Of a stretch of 64,000 nucleotides of DNA, positions 25,570 to 32,074 are shown piece after piece. Each line of letters opens with the position of its first letter. Position 1 is the first letter of the stretch. Both the position numbers and the translations under genes were made by a program. Under the pieces are notes generated by a model that worked only from the letters and a program-made list of their open reading frames with translations, was not told where the DNA came from and ran no database searches. Origin of the DNA: an uncultured Anaerolineae bacterium (GTDB lineage: Bacteria > Chloroflexota > Anaerolineae > Aggregatilineales > Phototrophicaceae); contig CAKQCB010000001.1 of the NCBI GenBank assembly GCA_934216615.1, forward strand, positions 915,727 to 979,726, read 5' to 3'.

Positions 25570-25830
25570 ATGATGATTCCGCCAACCCTAACCCCTTTTC
25601 CAACGCGTGGCCCTGAGCAGATTCCGTTTGATATGCCCAATATCAGCTTGTGGGAATTTGCCCCGGAAGCAGTTCAAGCATGGCACAGCGCCGGGACAAA
25701 TTGGACGATGATGATTCAGGCAGCGCTATTGTTGATGTTGATCATCGCCGCCATTTTTGCGCTGATTCGGATGGCGAAGAAAGTGAGCGAAGTCGATGAC
25801 CGTAACCCGAGTGAGAAGTATCCGCTCTAA
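25570..25830 (+). CDS. Small single-span membrane protein
   Basis: From ATG 25570 (or 25573, which has better spacing to GAGG) the product has about 86 residues: a Pro/Thr-rich N-terminus, then a span (MMIQAALLLMLIIAAIFALI) and a charged C-terminus. The frame is open upstream into the previous gene, but that part has no start signal. It is last in the rightward operon and its end overlaps the convergent gene by four bases. Confidence 0.55.
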   Translation: MMIPPTLTPFPTRGPEQIPFDMPNISLWEFAPEAVQAWHSAGTNWTMMIQAALLLMLIIAAIFALIRMAKKVSEVDDRNPSEKYPL

Positions 25831-26165
25831 TCCGTCCACAAATCACGCTTGAGCCGAGGTGGAGTGATTTCAGCACTTACTTCACCTCGCCAGCGCATGG
25901 CCCGCACATCTTCACCAATACCAATAATGACTTCCAGCAGTTCAGCCATTGCGTAAAGCGCGAACGCCCAGATCAACCCGAACAGCGACATGATGGGTAC
26001 AACAAACATCATCGGCAACGCCATGATGAGCATCAGTGTAGACATCACGAGGGTGTGTTCCAATTCAGCCGCCATCACAAAGCCTACGACGCTCCAAGCG
26101 ATAGACACAACGGCAACCGCAATTGCGACAATCTTCATTCCCATGATAAAAGCGTGTAAAACCAT
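25827..26165 (-). CDS. Polytopic small membrane protein
   Basis: The 112-residue product has three hydrophobic spans: VAIAVAVVSIAWSVVGFVM, STLMLIMALPMMFVVPIM and FGLIWAFALYAMAEL. A charged C-terminal tail follows. It follows the 155-residue membrane protein by one base on the reverse strand and converges with the surface operon. No family is recognised. Confidence 0.55.
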   Translation of the reverse strand: MVLHAFIMGMKIVAIAVAVVSIAWSVVGFVMAAELEHTLVMSTLMLIMALPMMFVVPIMSLFGLIWAFALYAMAELLEVIIGIGEDVRAMRWRGEVSAEITPPRLKRDLWTD

Positions 26166-26166
26166 A

Positions 26167-26634
26167 TCATTCCCCCATCATGGCTTTACGGTGAGCAATG
26201 AGGCGTTCCCACTGCTTACGCTCTTCCATGCTCTCGAACAAGGGATCAGGTAAATCCGCCCATTGTGGAGCCACCGGCGCTAAGTCATCAGATTTTCTTC
26301 TAGGGGATGGTTTTGGCGCCAGCGCTGGCGATAGAGGTATAGATAAAGGTTGAGAAAATTGCTCTTGCTGAATGAGTTGAGTTTGTGAGGATTTCAGTAA
26401 GTACCGAAAGGCAGCACTATGTTTGGCGGTACGTTCGTTTAGCTTTTTCAGTTCTTTTAAGCCCTCTGCTAAAGCGAAACAAATGATTGTGATGCCAAAG
26501 CTAATGCCTAAATGCCCAAATAGATTTTCATTGATGTAAAGCCTATTATAGTTATGAATGTGAAATAACGTAGGAATGACACCTGCAACAATAAAAACGG
26601 CGACGCCCACAATGCGCAAAGCCAGCACCCACAT
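26167..26634 (-). CDS. Two-span membrane protein with cytosolic tail
   Basis: The 155-residue product begins with a hydrophobic span (LRIVGVAVFIVAGVIPTLF), then a second (FGHLGISFGITIICFALAEG). A charged cytosolic tail with a Ser/Pro-rich stretch and a predicted helical end (ESMEERKQWERLIAHRK) follows. G-rich sequence upstream of the ATG serves as ribosome site. A LexA-like box lies about 75 bases upstream, so the gene could be induced by DNA damage. Confidence 0.55.
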   Translation of the reverse strand: MWVLALRIVGVAVFIVAGVIPTLFHIHNYNRLYINENLFGHLGISFGITIICFALAEGLKELKKLNERTAKHSAAFRYLLKSSQTQLIQQEQFSQPLSIPLSPALAPKPSPRRKSDDLAPVAPQWADLPDPLFESMEERKQWERLIAHRKAMMGE

Positions 26635-26709
26635 GATGTTCCCCCCCAGATATGAATCTAACTAACCTCACTATAACCGAACTTCAACACAAAAAGAATT
26701 GATTTTACT

Positions 26710-26722
26710 CGAACGTTAGTTC
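26710..26722. promoter_or_regulatory. LexA/SOS-box-like operator
   Basis: CGAACGTTAGTTC matches the GAAC-N4-GTTC core of Gram-positive and actinobacterial LexA operators (CGAAC-N4-GTTCG). It lies in the upstream region of the reverse membrane-protein pair. Chloroflexota LexA specificity is not known from this window. Confidence 0.4.
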
Positions 26723-26812
26723 TATAGTTAAATCTTGCCTACTTAATTTTGTGGATTTCTTATGGATTTGTTGACACGGGACTATCTTCTAGCGCACCTA
26801 CCCCGCGCAGAA

Positions 26813-27202
26813 TCACTCACTTTCAGTTTGATCCTTTATCTCACGAGCATGGAAGCGTTCCATGATGAGGGTGTCTATGGCTTCACGAATGTGTTCCGGC
26901 AATTGTTCGATGCGCTGGCTGAGGAGCAAGGTATCAGTACTGGTACGCATTGCATCTGCCAATGGCTTTTGAATTTCAGGATAAGCGATATTCAACAAAT
27001 AAATGATACTTGTATTAGTTGCTTTACTGATTTTAAGTAAAACATCCACCTTGGGTGTTCTATCTTCATTTGGTTTTGAAGAAATAAGACGGTTTATAGT
27101 TGTATTGCTCACACCGACTAAATCCGCAAATTGACGAGCTGACATATAACGATCACGAAGTTGTTGCTCAATAAATTCCTTGAGTGTTTCAGGTCTAGAC
27201 AT
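26813..27202 (-). CDS. XRE-family (Cro/C1-type) repressor
   Basis: From ATG 27202 (GGGAG 9 bases upstream) the 129-residue product has an N-terminal helix-turn-helix (SARQFADLVGVSNTTINRLI) at about residues 20-40. The rest is helical, with no LexA-type self-cleavage domain. It is divergent from a small RHH gene, and the spacer holds a promoter and a perfect palindrome. This is a typical lysogeny or conjugation switch. The longer frame back to 27313 lacks a start signal. Confidence 0.75.
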   Translation of the reverse strand: MSRPETLKEFIEQQLRDRYMSARQFADLVGVSNTTINRLISSKPNEDRTPKVDVLLKISKATNTSIIYLLNIAYPEIQKPLADAMRTSTDTLLLSQRIEQLPEHIREAIDTLIMERFHAREIKDQTESE

Positions 27203-27231
27203 GGTGTTTTTCTCCCTACTACATAAGTTTA

Positions 27232-27284
27232 TTGACTTTTTGCGGTTATTCGATAAAATGAGAAAAAATAGTCTCAATTGAGAC
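27232..27284 (+). promoter_or_regulatory. Sigma-70-type promoter and palindromic operator
   Basis: TTGACT (27232-27237) and TAAAAT (27254-27259) are spaced by 16 bases in the forward direction. A perfect 14-bp palindrome GTCTCAATTGAGAC (27271-27284) lies at the expected transcription start. A partial copy (AGTCTCAATTG) occurs near 27479 at the end of the RHH gene. The XRE repressor or the RHH protein is the likely ligand. Confidence 0.65.
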
Positions 27285-27297
27285 AGAAAGATTTCAA

Positions 27298-27501
27298 ATG
27301 GCAATCGGAACAACTAATGTATCAGTCAAGGGCGATCTAAACCTCCGTAAAGCGCTTAAAGCCGTTGCAGCAGCGCGTGGCATTACCGTTGGTGAATTAG
27401 TTCGTGAAGCCATAGATTCACAATTTGGACAAGATATTGAAAAACATATCTCTTTTTTTACCAGTATTGAGACCAAAAAGTCTCAATTGAACACTAATTA
27501 A
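27298..27501 (+). CDS. Small ribbon-helix-helix-like DNA-binding protein
   Basis: The 67-residue product begins with a possible DNA-contacting strand (TTNVSVKGDLNLRKALKAVA) and an alpha-helical pair (ITVGELVREAIDSQF), fitting the RHH/CopG type. It is divergent from the XRE repressor and first in a run of small genes. It may act as an antirepressor or as a replication or partition regulator. Confidence 0.55.
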   Translation: MAIGTTNVSVKGDLNLRKALKAVAAARGITVGELVREAIDSQFGQDIEKHISFFTSIETKKSQLNTN

Positions 27502-27525
27502 ATCAAACAAGGGGAACAGTAAATC

Positions 27526-27642
27526 ATGACAATCAGTGAACGGATCATCGAAATGATGCTGCACATCTGGCACACGCTCACAGGCTACTACGACCGCCCT
27601 GTGCCGCTTGTTTTAATCGAGGTAGATGAAGATGAAGCGTAA
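27526..27642 (+). CDS. 38-residue hypothetical protein
   Basis: ATG 27526 follows GGGGAACAG. The product is MTISERIIEMMLHIWHTL followed by an acidic end (EVDEDEA). It overlaps the next frame by 17 bases. Reality is supported only by the ribosome site and the tight packing of the operon. Confidence 0.4.
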   Translation: MTISERIIEMMLHIWHTLTGYYDRPVPLVLIEVDEDEA

Positions 27643-27802
27643 GTCATCCCCACCGCGCAAGGTGGCATCCAAGCCCAAATCAACCCGCCCCGCATTGGAG
27701 CAGATCACCGACGTGTATGAAGAATGCGGTTTTCTGTATATGGAAGGCAAGCTCAAACCTGTGTTCAAGATCAACCAAGCGGTGAAACAACATGGTCGAT
27801 GA
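27626..27802 (+). CDS. 58-residue basic hypothetical protein
   Basis: ATG 27626 lies inside the end of the previous frame. The first 20 residues are strongly basic (MKMKRKSSPPRKVASKPKS), then a more regular segment (EQITDVYEECGFLYMEGKL) follows. It may bind nucleic acid. It overlaps the next frame by 11 bases. Confidence 0.4.
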   Translation: MKMKRKSSPPRKVASKPKSTRPALEQITDVYEECGFLYMEGKLKPVFKINQAVKQHGR

Positions 27803-27911
27803 TCCTAACGCCGCATTGGTGGCGATCATGTGGGCGCTCGTGGTGGTCTTGGCGCTGATCCTCGCCTTCTTGTTGAGCATCAGCTTCTGGTCGAATCGAG
27901 GACGGAAATGA
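27792..27911 (+). CDS. 39-residue single-span membrane protein
   Basis: A single hydrophobic span (ALVAIMWALVVVLALILAFL) is followed by a basic tail (WSNRGRK). It overlaps the next gene by ATGA. It is of the same size class as the other tiny membrane proteins of this element. Confidence 0.42.
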   Translation: MVDDPNAALVAIMWALVVVLALILAFLLSISFWSNRGRK

Positions 27912-28117
27912 ATGTCGTAATTACGCGCTCCATCAGGATATTAGCCCCTCTCCATATGGGGACGGCCATAGGAGCGTTTGTGGGGGTTCAGTTGAATCTT
28001 TTTCCTGAACTGCTCGGAGCGTGGGTTATCCATTCAAGTAACGTTTCAGCGCTCATCATCTTTATTTGTTTGATGATCTGGGGGCTGCACCTCCACTACA
28101 AGGGTAAAAACTCATGA
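27908..28117 (+). CDS. 69-residue two-span membrane protein
   Basis: From ATG 27908, overlapping the previous stop by ATGA, the product has two hydrophobic stretches (LHMGTAIGAFVGVQLNLF and VSALIIFICLMIWGLHL). It overlaps the exonuclease gene by four bases. The frame opens further upstream, but the overlap start fits the operon pattern. Confidence 0.45.
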   Translation: MNVVITRSIRILAPLHMGTAIGAFVGVQLNLFPELLGAWVIHSSNVSALIIFICLMIWGLHLHYKGKNS

Positions 28118-28926
28118 CTCAATTTGTACGCTTAACCAAACTCGACACTACGTATTATCTGAATCTGGCAGACATCCAGATGGTCTCTATTCGCAACGGA
28201 CAGGTAAAAGTCTATCACCGCGGTGAAGAAGATCACTTTCCTTTTGAAGAAGCCGATGCTCAGGAGCTGCTCAAAGCGATTGGGCATATCTCTAGTCGTT
28301 CGCTTAATGAAATTTTTGGGGCAGTGGATCGGCTCGACACCGAAATAAAGGCTGCCCCGCCGACCATTGATGATGTTTTGCTTGGGGGAAAATACGTCGT
28401 CTTAGACACCGAAACAACCGGACTAAATGACGGAGAAATTTGCCAGATTGCCATCATCAATCAAGACGGTGACGTATTACTGGATTCATTGGTTCGTACA
28501 GTGAACCCTATTCCAGCGAGTGCAACGCTCATTCACGGTATCACCAATGACATGGTAGCTGATGCCCCAACATTTGTAGACCTTGTTCCACAAATCGAAA
28601 ACATCCTAAAAGGTCAAAACGTTCTGGTCTACAACGCTACCTATGACCGAAAAATGCTTCACAAATCCGCTGAAGTTTCAGGCATTCCTAAAATCCAATG
28701 GAAAGAAATCTCAAACTGGGTCTGCGTCATGGAGCGCTTCGCAGAGCTTTACGGGGATTATGACGCTTATCGCGGTTCCTACCGCTGGCAGAAGCTGGCA
28801 ACCGCAGCCGTTTATTTCAACATCCCCCAACAACAACCTGCCCATACTGCATTGGCCGACGCTCGGACGGCATTAGCGGTGGCTAAAGCCATCAAGGAGA
28901 CTTTTAAAAATGCGTCAAACCGCTAA
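28114..28926 (+). CDS. DnaQ-like 3'-5' exonuclease (DEDDh)
   Basis: The 270-residue product has an N-terminal domain of about 85 residues of unknown type (FVRLTKLDTTYYLNLADIQM), then an exonuclease fold. Exo I is VVLDTETTGL with the catalytic Asp-x-Glu, Exo II is VYNATYDRKM, and Exo III is HTALADARTAL with the histidine of DEDDh enzymes. It is related to DNA polymerase III epsilon-type nucleases and may proofread or process element DNA. It overlaps genes on both sides and so belongs to the same operon. Confidence 0.8.
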   Translation: MTQFVRLTKLDTTYYLNLADIQMVSIRNGQVKVYHRGEEDHFPFEEADAQELLKAIGHISSRSLNEIFGAVDRLDTEIKAAPPTIDDVLLGGKYVVLDTETTGLNDGEICQIAIINQDGDVLLDSLVRTVNPIPASATLIHGITNDMVADAPTFVDLVPQIENILKGQNVLVYNATYDRKMLHKSAEVSGIPKIQWKEISNWVCVMERFAELYGDYDAYRGSYRWQKLATAAVYFNIPQQQPAHTALADARTALAVAKAIKETFKNASNR

Positions 28927-29281
28927 ATACACCGCGGGTATCAAGTACGCCCGCCAGTTCGGTTTTACAGCACCTGCTGGCATAAGTCACCAAGCGCTGT
29001 ATGACACGCTGGAAGGTGCCGGGCACTCGTGGGACGCAAATGCCAAACAATGGCATGATGTTCCATTGCAAAAAAGTGTGTTTGGGAATGACGACATCCC
29101 GAGCGGAACCATAAAAATTCGCATCATGGCGCACCCGGACATGATCGAAGCCGTCACAAAGCAGGCCATTGAATATTTAAGCGAAGCTGATTGGGAAGTG
29201 ATCGAAAAATCAGCTCCATATCCGAACCGTCGCGGAATTGGCATCCGCATCTATCTGACATTTAAAACCCACGCATATTAA
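28910..29281 (+). CDS. Hypothetical cytosolic protein
   Basis: The 123-residue product overlaps the exonuclease end by 17 bases. It has a conserved-looking helix (GIKYARQFGFTAPAGISHQALYDTL) and a mixed alpha/beta second half (TIKIRIMAHPDMIEAV, GIGIRIYLTF). No family is recognised. A terminator follows. Confidence 0.55.
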   Translation: MRQTAKYTAGIKYARQFGFTAPAGISHQALYDTLEGAGHSWDANAKQWHDVPLQKSVFGNDDIPSGTIKIRIMAHPDMIEAVTKQAIEYLSEADWEVIEKSAPYPNRRGIGIRIYLTFKTHAY

Positions 29282-29288
29282 ACCGGGT

Positions 29289-29321
29289 GGCACAGGCGAT
29301 TGCGCCACAATCACCTGTGCC
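29289..29321 (+). terminator. Intrinsic terminator
   Basis: A 13-bp stem with one G-U (29289-29301 with 29309-29321), a 7-base loop and trailing TTTA separate the exonuclease group from the replication-like gene. Confidence 0.65.
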
Positions 29322-29342
29322 TTTACAGAAAGAATCTGCACT

Positions 29343-30332
29343 ATGACTTTAGCAAAATCTTTTACAGGAATCTATGTTGAGTCGCTTCGCGAACTCATTA
29401 CGTGCCTTCCAGATGCGGCGTTTCGCTTGTTTGCACAGATCGCCACTTACATTGATAGGGTAGGGAAGTGCTGGCCGGGTATCCGTGAGCTTTCTACCCG
29501 TACAGGCATGCGTCCAAACGATGTTATTGAGGTGTTACAGTATCTGGAGAGCATTGACCTTGTTCGCTGTTTGCGTCGCAATGCGCATGATCCGGTGACA
29601 GGTCAAAAGCAACCCAATGTTTATGTGGTCAACCCAAATTTTGTTGTGGTGTCATCGCCTATCATTTCCTGTGAACAATGGTCTTACACCCTGTTACAAA
29701 ACTCAGAGAAAAACTGTTACATAACCACCACCATAACCACATCCAATAAACCAATCCATGAAGTAGATCCAGAAACCACCACCAACAACCACAATTCCTC
29801 TGAAGGTGGCTCTCACGAAGTTGGTCAGGTTGAGCCTAAAAAAGATCAAGGGCAACCGGAGGATGACATCACACAAAGCGATCTGGATCACCCACAACGC
29901 GCACAACCCCCAGCGCGAAGCGCAAAACAACCAACAGCGCCGAATGGCGCTAAACCCCACACCCCCCTACCCCCCTCGCCCCTTCCGCCTCGTCTGCCTG
30001 ACCCGCCGCCGAACGACTTGAGCGCGTATGCCAAGCCGTTGGCGCTGGAAGCGGACGAATCAGCAGCGCATACCATGCTGGCTGCAGTGGGTCATACCAC
30101 GTCGATTGCGTGGGCAAGGTACTACACGGAAAAGTATGGGGCCAAGACGGTGGCATTGGCGGTGAAACTGCTAGCAAAACAGCCTGAAGGTGAAGTGAAC
30201 AATCCCGCTGGGTGGTTGGTGGCCCAGCTCCGACGTCGCGCGGTAGATGGCGCTGCCGATGCTTCTAATCCAACCCGACGCGACGGTAAGCAATACATCA
30301 CCGGTCGCTATGCCGAATTTATCGAACACTAG
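29343..30332 (+). CDS. Helix-turn-helix replication-initiator-like protein
   Basis: The 329-residue product starts with a winged-helix region (LPDAAFRLFAQIATYIDRVG, GIRELSTRTGMRPNDVIEVLQYLESIDLVR) like the N-terminal domains of plasmid and phage initiators and DnaD-like loaders. A disordered Pro/Ser/Thr-rich middle follows. The C-terminal domain of about 85 residues (AKYYTEKYG-like, KLLAKQPEGEVNNPAGWLVAQL) resembles helical domains in phage replication proteins. Replication of the element is the likely role, but no catalytic motif is visible. Confidence 0.55.
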   Translation: MTLAKSFTGIYVESLRELITCLPDAAFRLFAQIATYIDRVGKCWPGIRELSTRTGMRPNDVIEVLQYLESIDLVRCLRRNAHDPVTGQKQPNVYVVNPNFVVVSSPIISCEQWSYTLLQNSEKNCYITTTITTSNKPIHEVDPETTTNNHNSSEGGSHEVGQVEPKKDQGQPEDDITQSDLDHPQRAQPPARSAKQPTAPNGAKPHTPLPPSPLPPRLPDPPPNDLSAYAKPLALEADESAAHTMLAAVGHTTSIAWARYYTEKYGAKTVALAVKLLAKQPEGEVNNPAGWLVAQLRRRAVDGAADASNPTRRDGKQYITGRYAEFIEH

Positions 30333-30347
30333 AGGACACATCACATC

Positions 30348-30857
30348 ATGAGTAATTTTCAACCCAACACAAAATGTTTTTATTGCGAAGGCGAAGGTCG
30401 TGTAAACGATGGGCACATCTGTGGCTTTTGCAATGGCACCGGAATCGAAGCCGAACACAAATTTGATTTCGATATCCCAGACCCAGATGCGTCAAGCAGT
30501 CCTAATTTAAATGAGCATATCGAACGGCTCTTAGATGCTGCAAAAGCGATTGGCCCACTGATCAAAACAGGACTAAGAAGCGACAGCGCCACAACCAGAG
30601 CTTATGCCAAGCCATTGTCGCTGGCGTGGGATGAATTCAGTCAGGCATTTGCGCTTTTTATGCAGAAGAAGCTTGATAACCCTGAACGTCTTTCAGGCGC
30701 GGCCACAGTGTTTGATGAGCTGGTCACTAAGGGACTCGAAAGCCCTGAAACCAAAGAATATACCAAGCAGGTGTCGTTGGAATGGGAAGAACTGAATCTC
30801 GCGTTCAACGCCTTTATTGACACCATCCTTGGGAATGATGTAGAGGACAATGAATGA
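30348..30857 (+). CDS. Protein with DnaJ-type CxxCxGxG zinc motifs
   Basis: The 169-residue product opens with two zinc-knuckle repeats (CFYCEGEGRV and CGFCNGTG, residues 9-31), as in the DnaJ central domain. A helical body contains a partial internal repeat (YAKPLSLAWDEFSQAFALF and YTKQVSLEWEELNLAFNAF). Function is unknown. It overlaps the HNH gene by four bases. Confidence 0.55.
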   Translation: MSNFQPNTKCFYCEGEGRVNDGHICGFCNGTGIEAEHKFDFDIPDPDASSSPNLNEHIERLLDAAKAIGPLIKTGLRSDSATTRAYAKPLSLAWDEFSQAFALFMQKKLDNPERLSGAATVFDELVTKGLESPETKEYTKQVSLEWEELNLAFNAFIDTILGNDVEDNE

Positions 30858-31258
30858 TGCCAATGGATCGAAGCAAATACCCAACCAACTGGAATGAGAT
30901 TGCTCGGGGTGTCAAAGACGCTGCTGGATGGAAGTGTGCGGAGTGTGGCGCTGAGCATGATACTCACATCATCCGTGACCGCAAGAACCCCTACAAATGG
31001 CGGCTGGCAACTGAAACCGATATGTTGATTGACGGAATCACCACTACACGGGTGATTATGGCCGTCCATCACATTGGTGCTTACAAGCCGGATGGTTCGC
31101 CGGGCAACCCCAACGATAAGATGGATTGTCGCAAAGAGAATCTCATCTGCTTGTGCCAGCGCTGCCACCTCATCGCAGACCTCGCCAATCACATCACCGC
31201 ACGGCACAGAAATAAACGTCAGAAGCTGCTTGATTTGGGTCAACAGGAGATTTGGTGA
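30854..31258 (+). CDS. HNH-family nuclease-like protein
   Basis: The 134-residue product has a zinc pair CAECG, a histidine segment (MAVHHIGAY), an asparagine, and a second zinc pair (NLICLCQRCHLIAD). This matches the HNH/beta-beta-alpha metal arrangement. It is close in type to small HNH endonucleases of phages and mobile elements. Cleavage activity is an inference from these residues. Confidence 0.65.
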   Translation: MMPMDRSKYPTNWNEIARGVKDAAGWKCAECGAEHDTHIIRDRKNPYKWRLATETDMLIDGITTTRVIMAVHHIGAYKPDGSPGNPNDKMDCRKENLICLCQRCHLIADLANHITARHRNKRQKLLDLGQQEIW

Positions 31259-31566
31259 TGGAACGTCGAAACCTGAGTGAATACATGTTCATCATCCTTA
31301 CGCTGTTACTTACCGAAAAGAATCATGGCTATGGACTGCTGCTCAAAGCTGACGAATTAGGCTTTACCTTAGCACACGGTTCAATGTATCGAAATCTGAG
31401 TGACCTTGAAGAATGGGGATTAATAAAGATGGCTGATAACGACGTGGATGATCCACGTCGCAAGGTCTATGAAATAACCTCTGTTGGATCTGTTGTCGCC
31501 CGGTCGCAATTGCATATTAGAAAACAACTTTTCCAGAACTTAACATCTTTTGTGGAAGGTGTGTGA
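31258..31566 (+). CDS. PadR-like winged-helix regulator
   Basis: From ATG 31258 (CAGGAG upstream) the 102-residue product fits PadR-type regulators. It starts with LSEYMFIILTLLL, then HGYGLLLKADELGFTLAHGSMYRNLSDLEEWGLI, and a wing with DPRRKVYEITSVG. The region after the wing is short, as in the small PadR class. It probably controls nearby element genes. Confidence 0.7.
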   Translation: MERRNLSEYMFIILTLLLTEKNHGYGLLLKADELGFTLAHGSMYRNLSDLEEWGLIKMADNDVDDPRRKVYEITSVGSVVARSQLHIRKQLFQNLTSFVEGV

Positions 31567-31895
31567 TGGCTCACTATACGATGAATCAATTGCGATGGCT
31601 GGCAGATCAAGCAGAGCAGGGGGATCGTAACATAACGTCACGTGACCCATCTGGTCATGTAACGTCACGTTACCCTTCCCTGCATCAAAAGTCGATTCGC
31701 GAAAAGATTTTTGATGTGGTGATCAAATCTGGTGGGGTGGTTTCGCGCTCTGAAATTGCCAAGGCGCTGGGCATCAAGAAAACCCCTTGGTTGCACAACA
31801 ATATTGAGACCCTCGTTTCTGATGGCCATCTCATCAAACATCAGTCGCTTTGGAAAAACGGCGTGGCGATGTATTACTACGAGGCTGCACAATGA
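31566..31895 (+). CDS. Winged-helix DNA-binding protein
   Basis: From ATG 31566 the 109-residue product has a C-terminal winged helix (GGVVSRSEIAKALGIKKTPWLHNNIETLVSDG) and a short N-terminal part. Within the coding sequence TAACGTCACGT occurs twice (31633-31643 and 31660-31670), encoding a small peptide repeat. It overlaps its neighbours by one and four bases. Confidence 0.6.
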   Translation: MAHYTMNQLRWLADQAEQGDRNITSRDPSGHVTSRYPSLHQKSIREKIFDVVIKSGGVVSRSEIAKALGIKKTPWLHNNIETLVSDGHLIKHQSLWKNGVAMYYYEAAQ

Positions 31896-32074
31896 TTGAC
31901 GCATTAGAAGCGCCTATAGCCCTCAACAATATCGAATTAATCGGTGACCCTGTAACCACTGATCCTTATGCGCTCGAATCGTTCTTATCTTTGATAGAAG
32001 GTATTATCAAGCGTATGACATCCGAAGGAACAAGCAATGAGCATTATGGATATTCTGACAGGCAAGCCGGGTAA
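31892..32074 (+). CDS. 60-residue hypothetical protein
   Basis: From ATG 31892, overlapping the previous stop by ATGA, the acidic product (LNNIELIGDPVTTDPYALES) has no recognised domain. Its 3' end overlaps the recombinase start by 38 bases. Confidence 0.42.
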   Translation: MIDALEAPIALNNIELIGDPVTTDPYALESFLSLIEGIIKRMTSEGTSNEHYGYSDRQAG

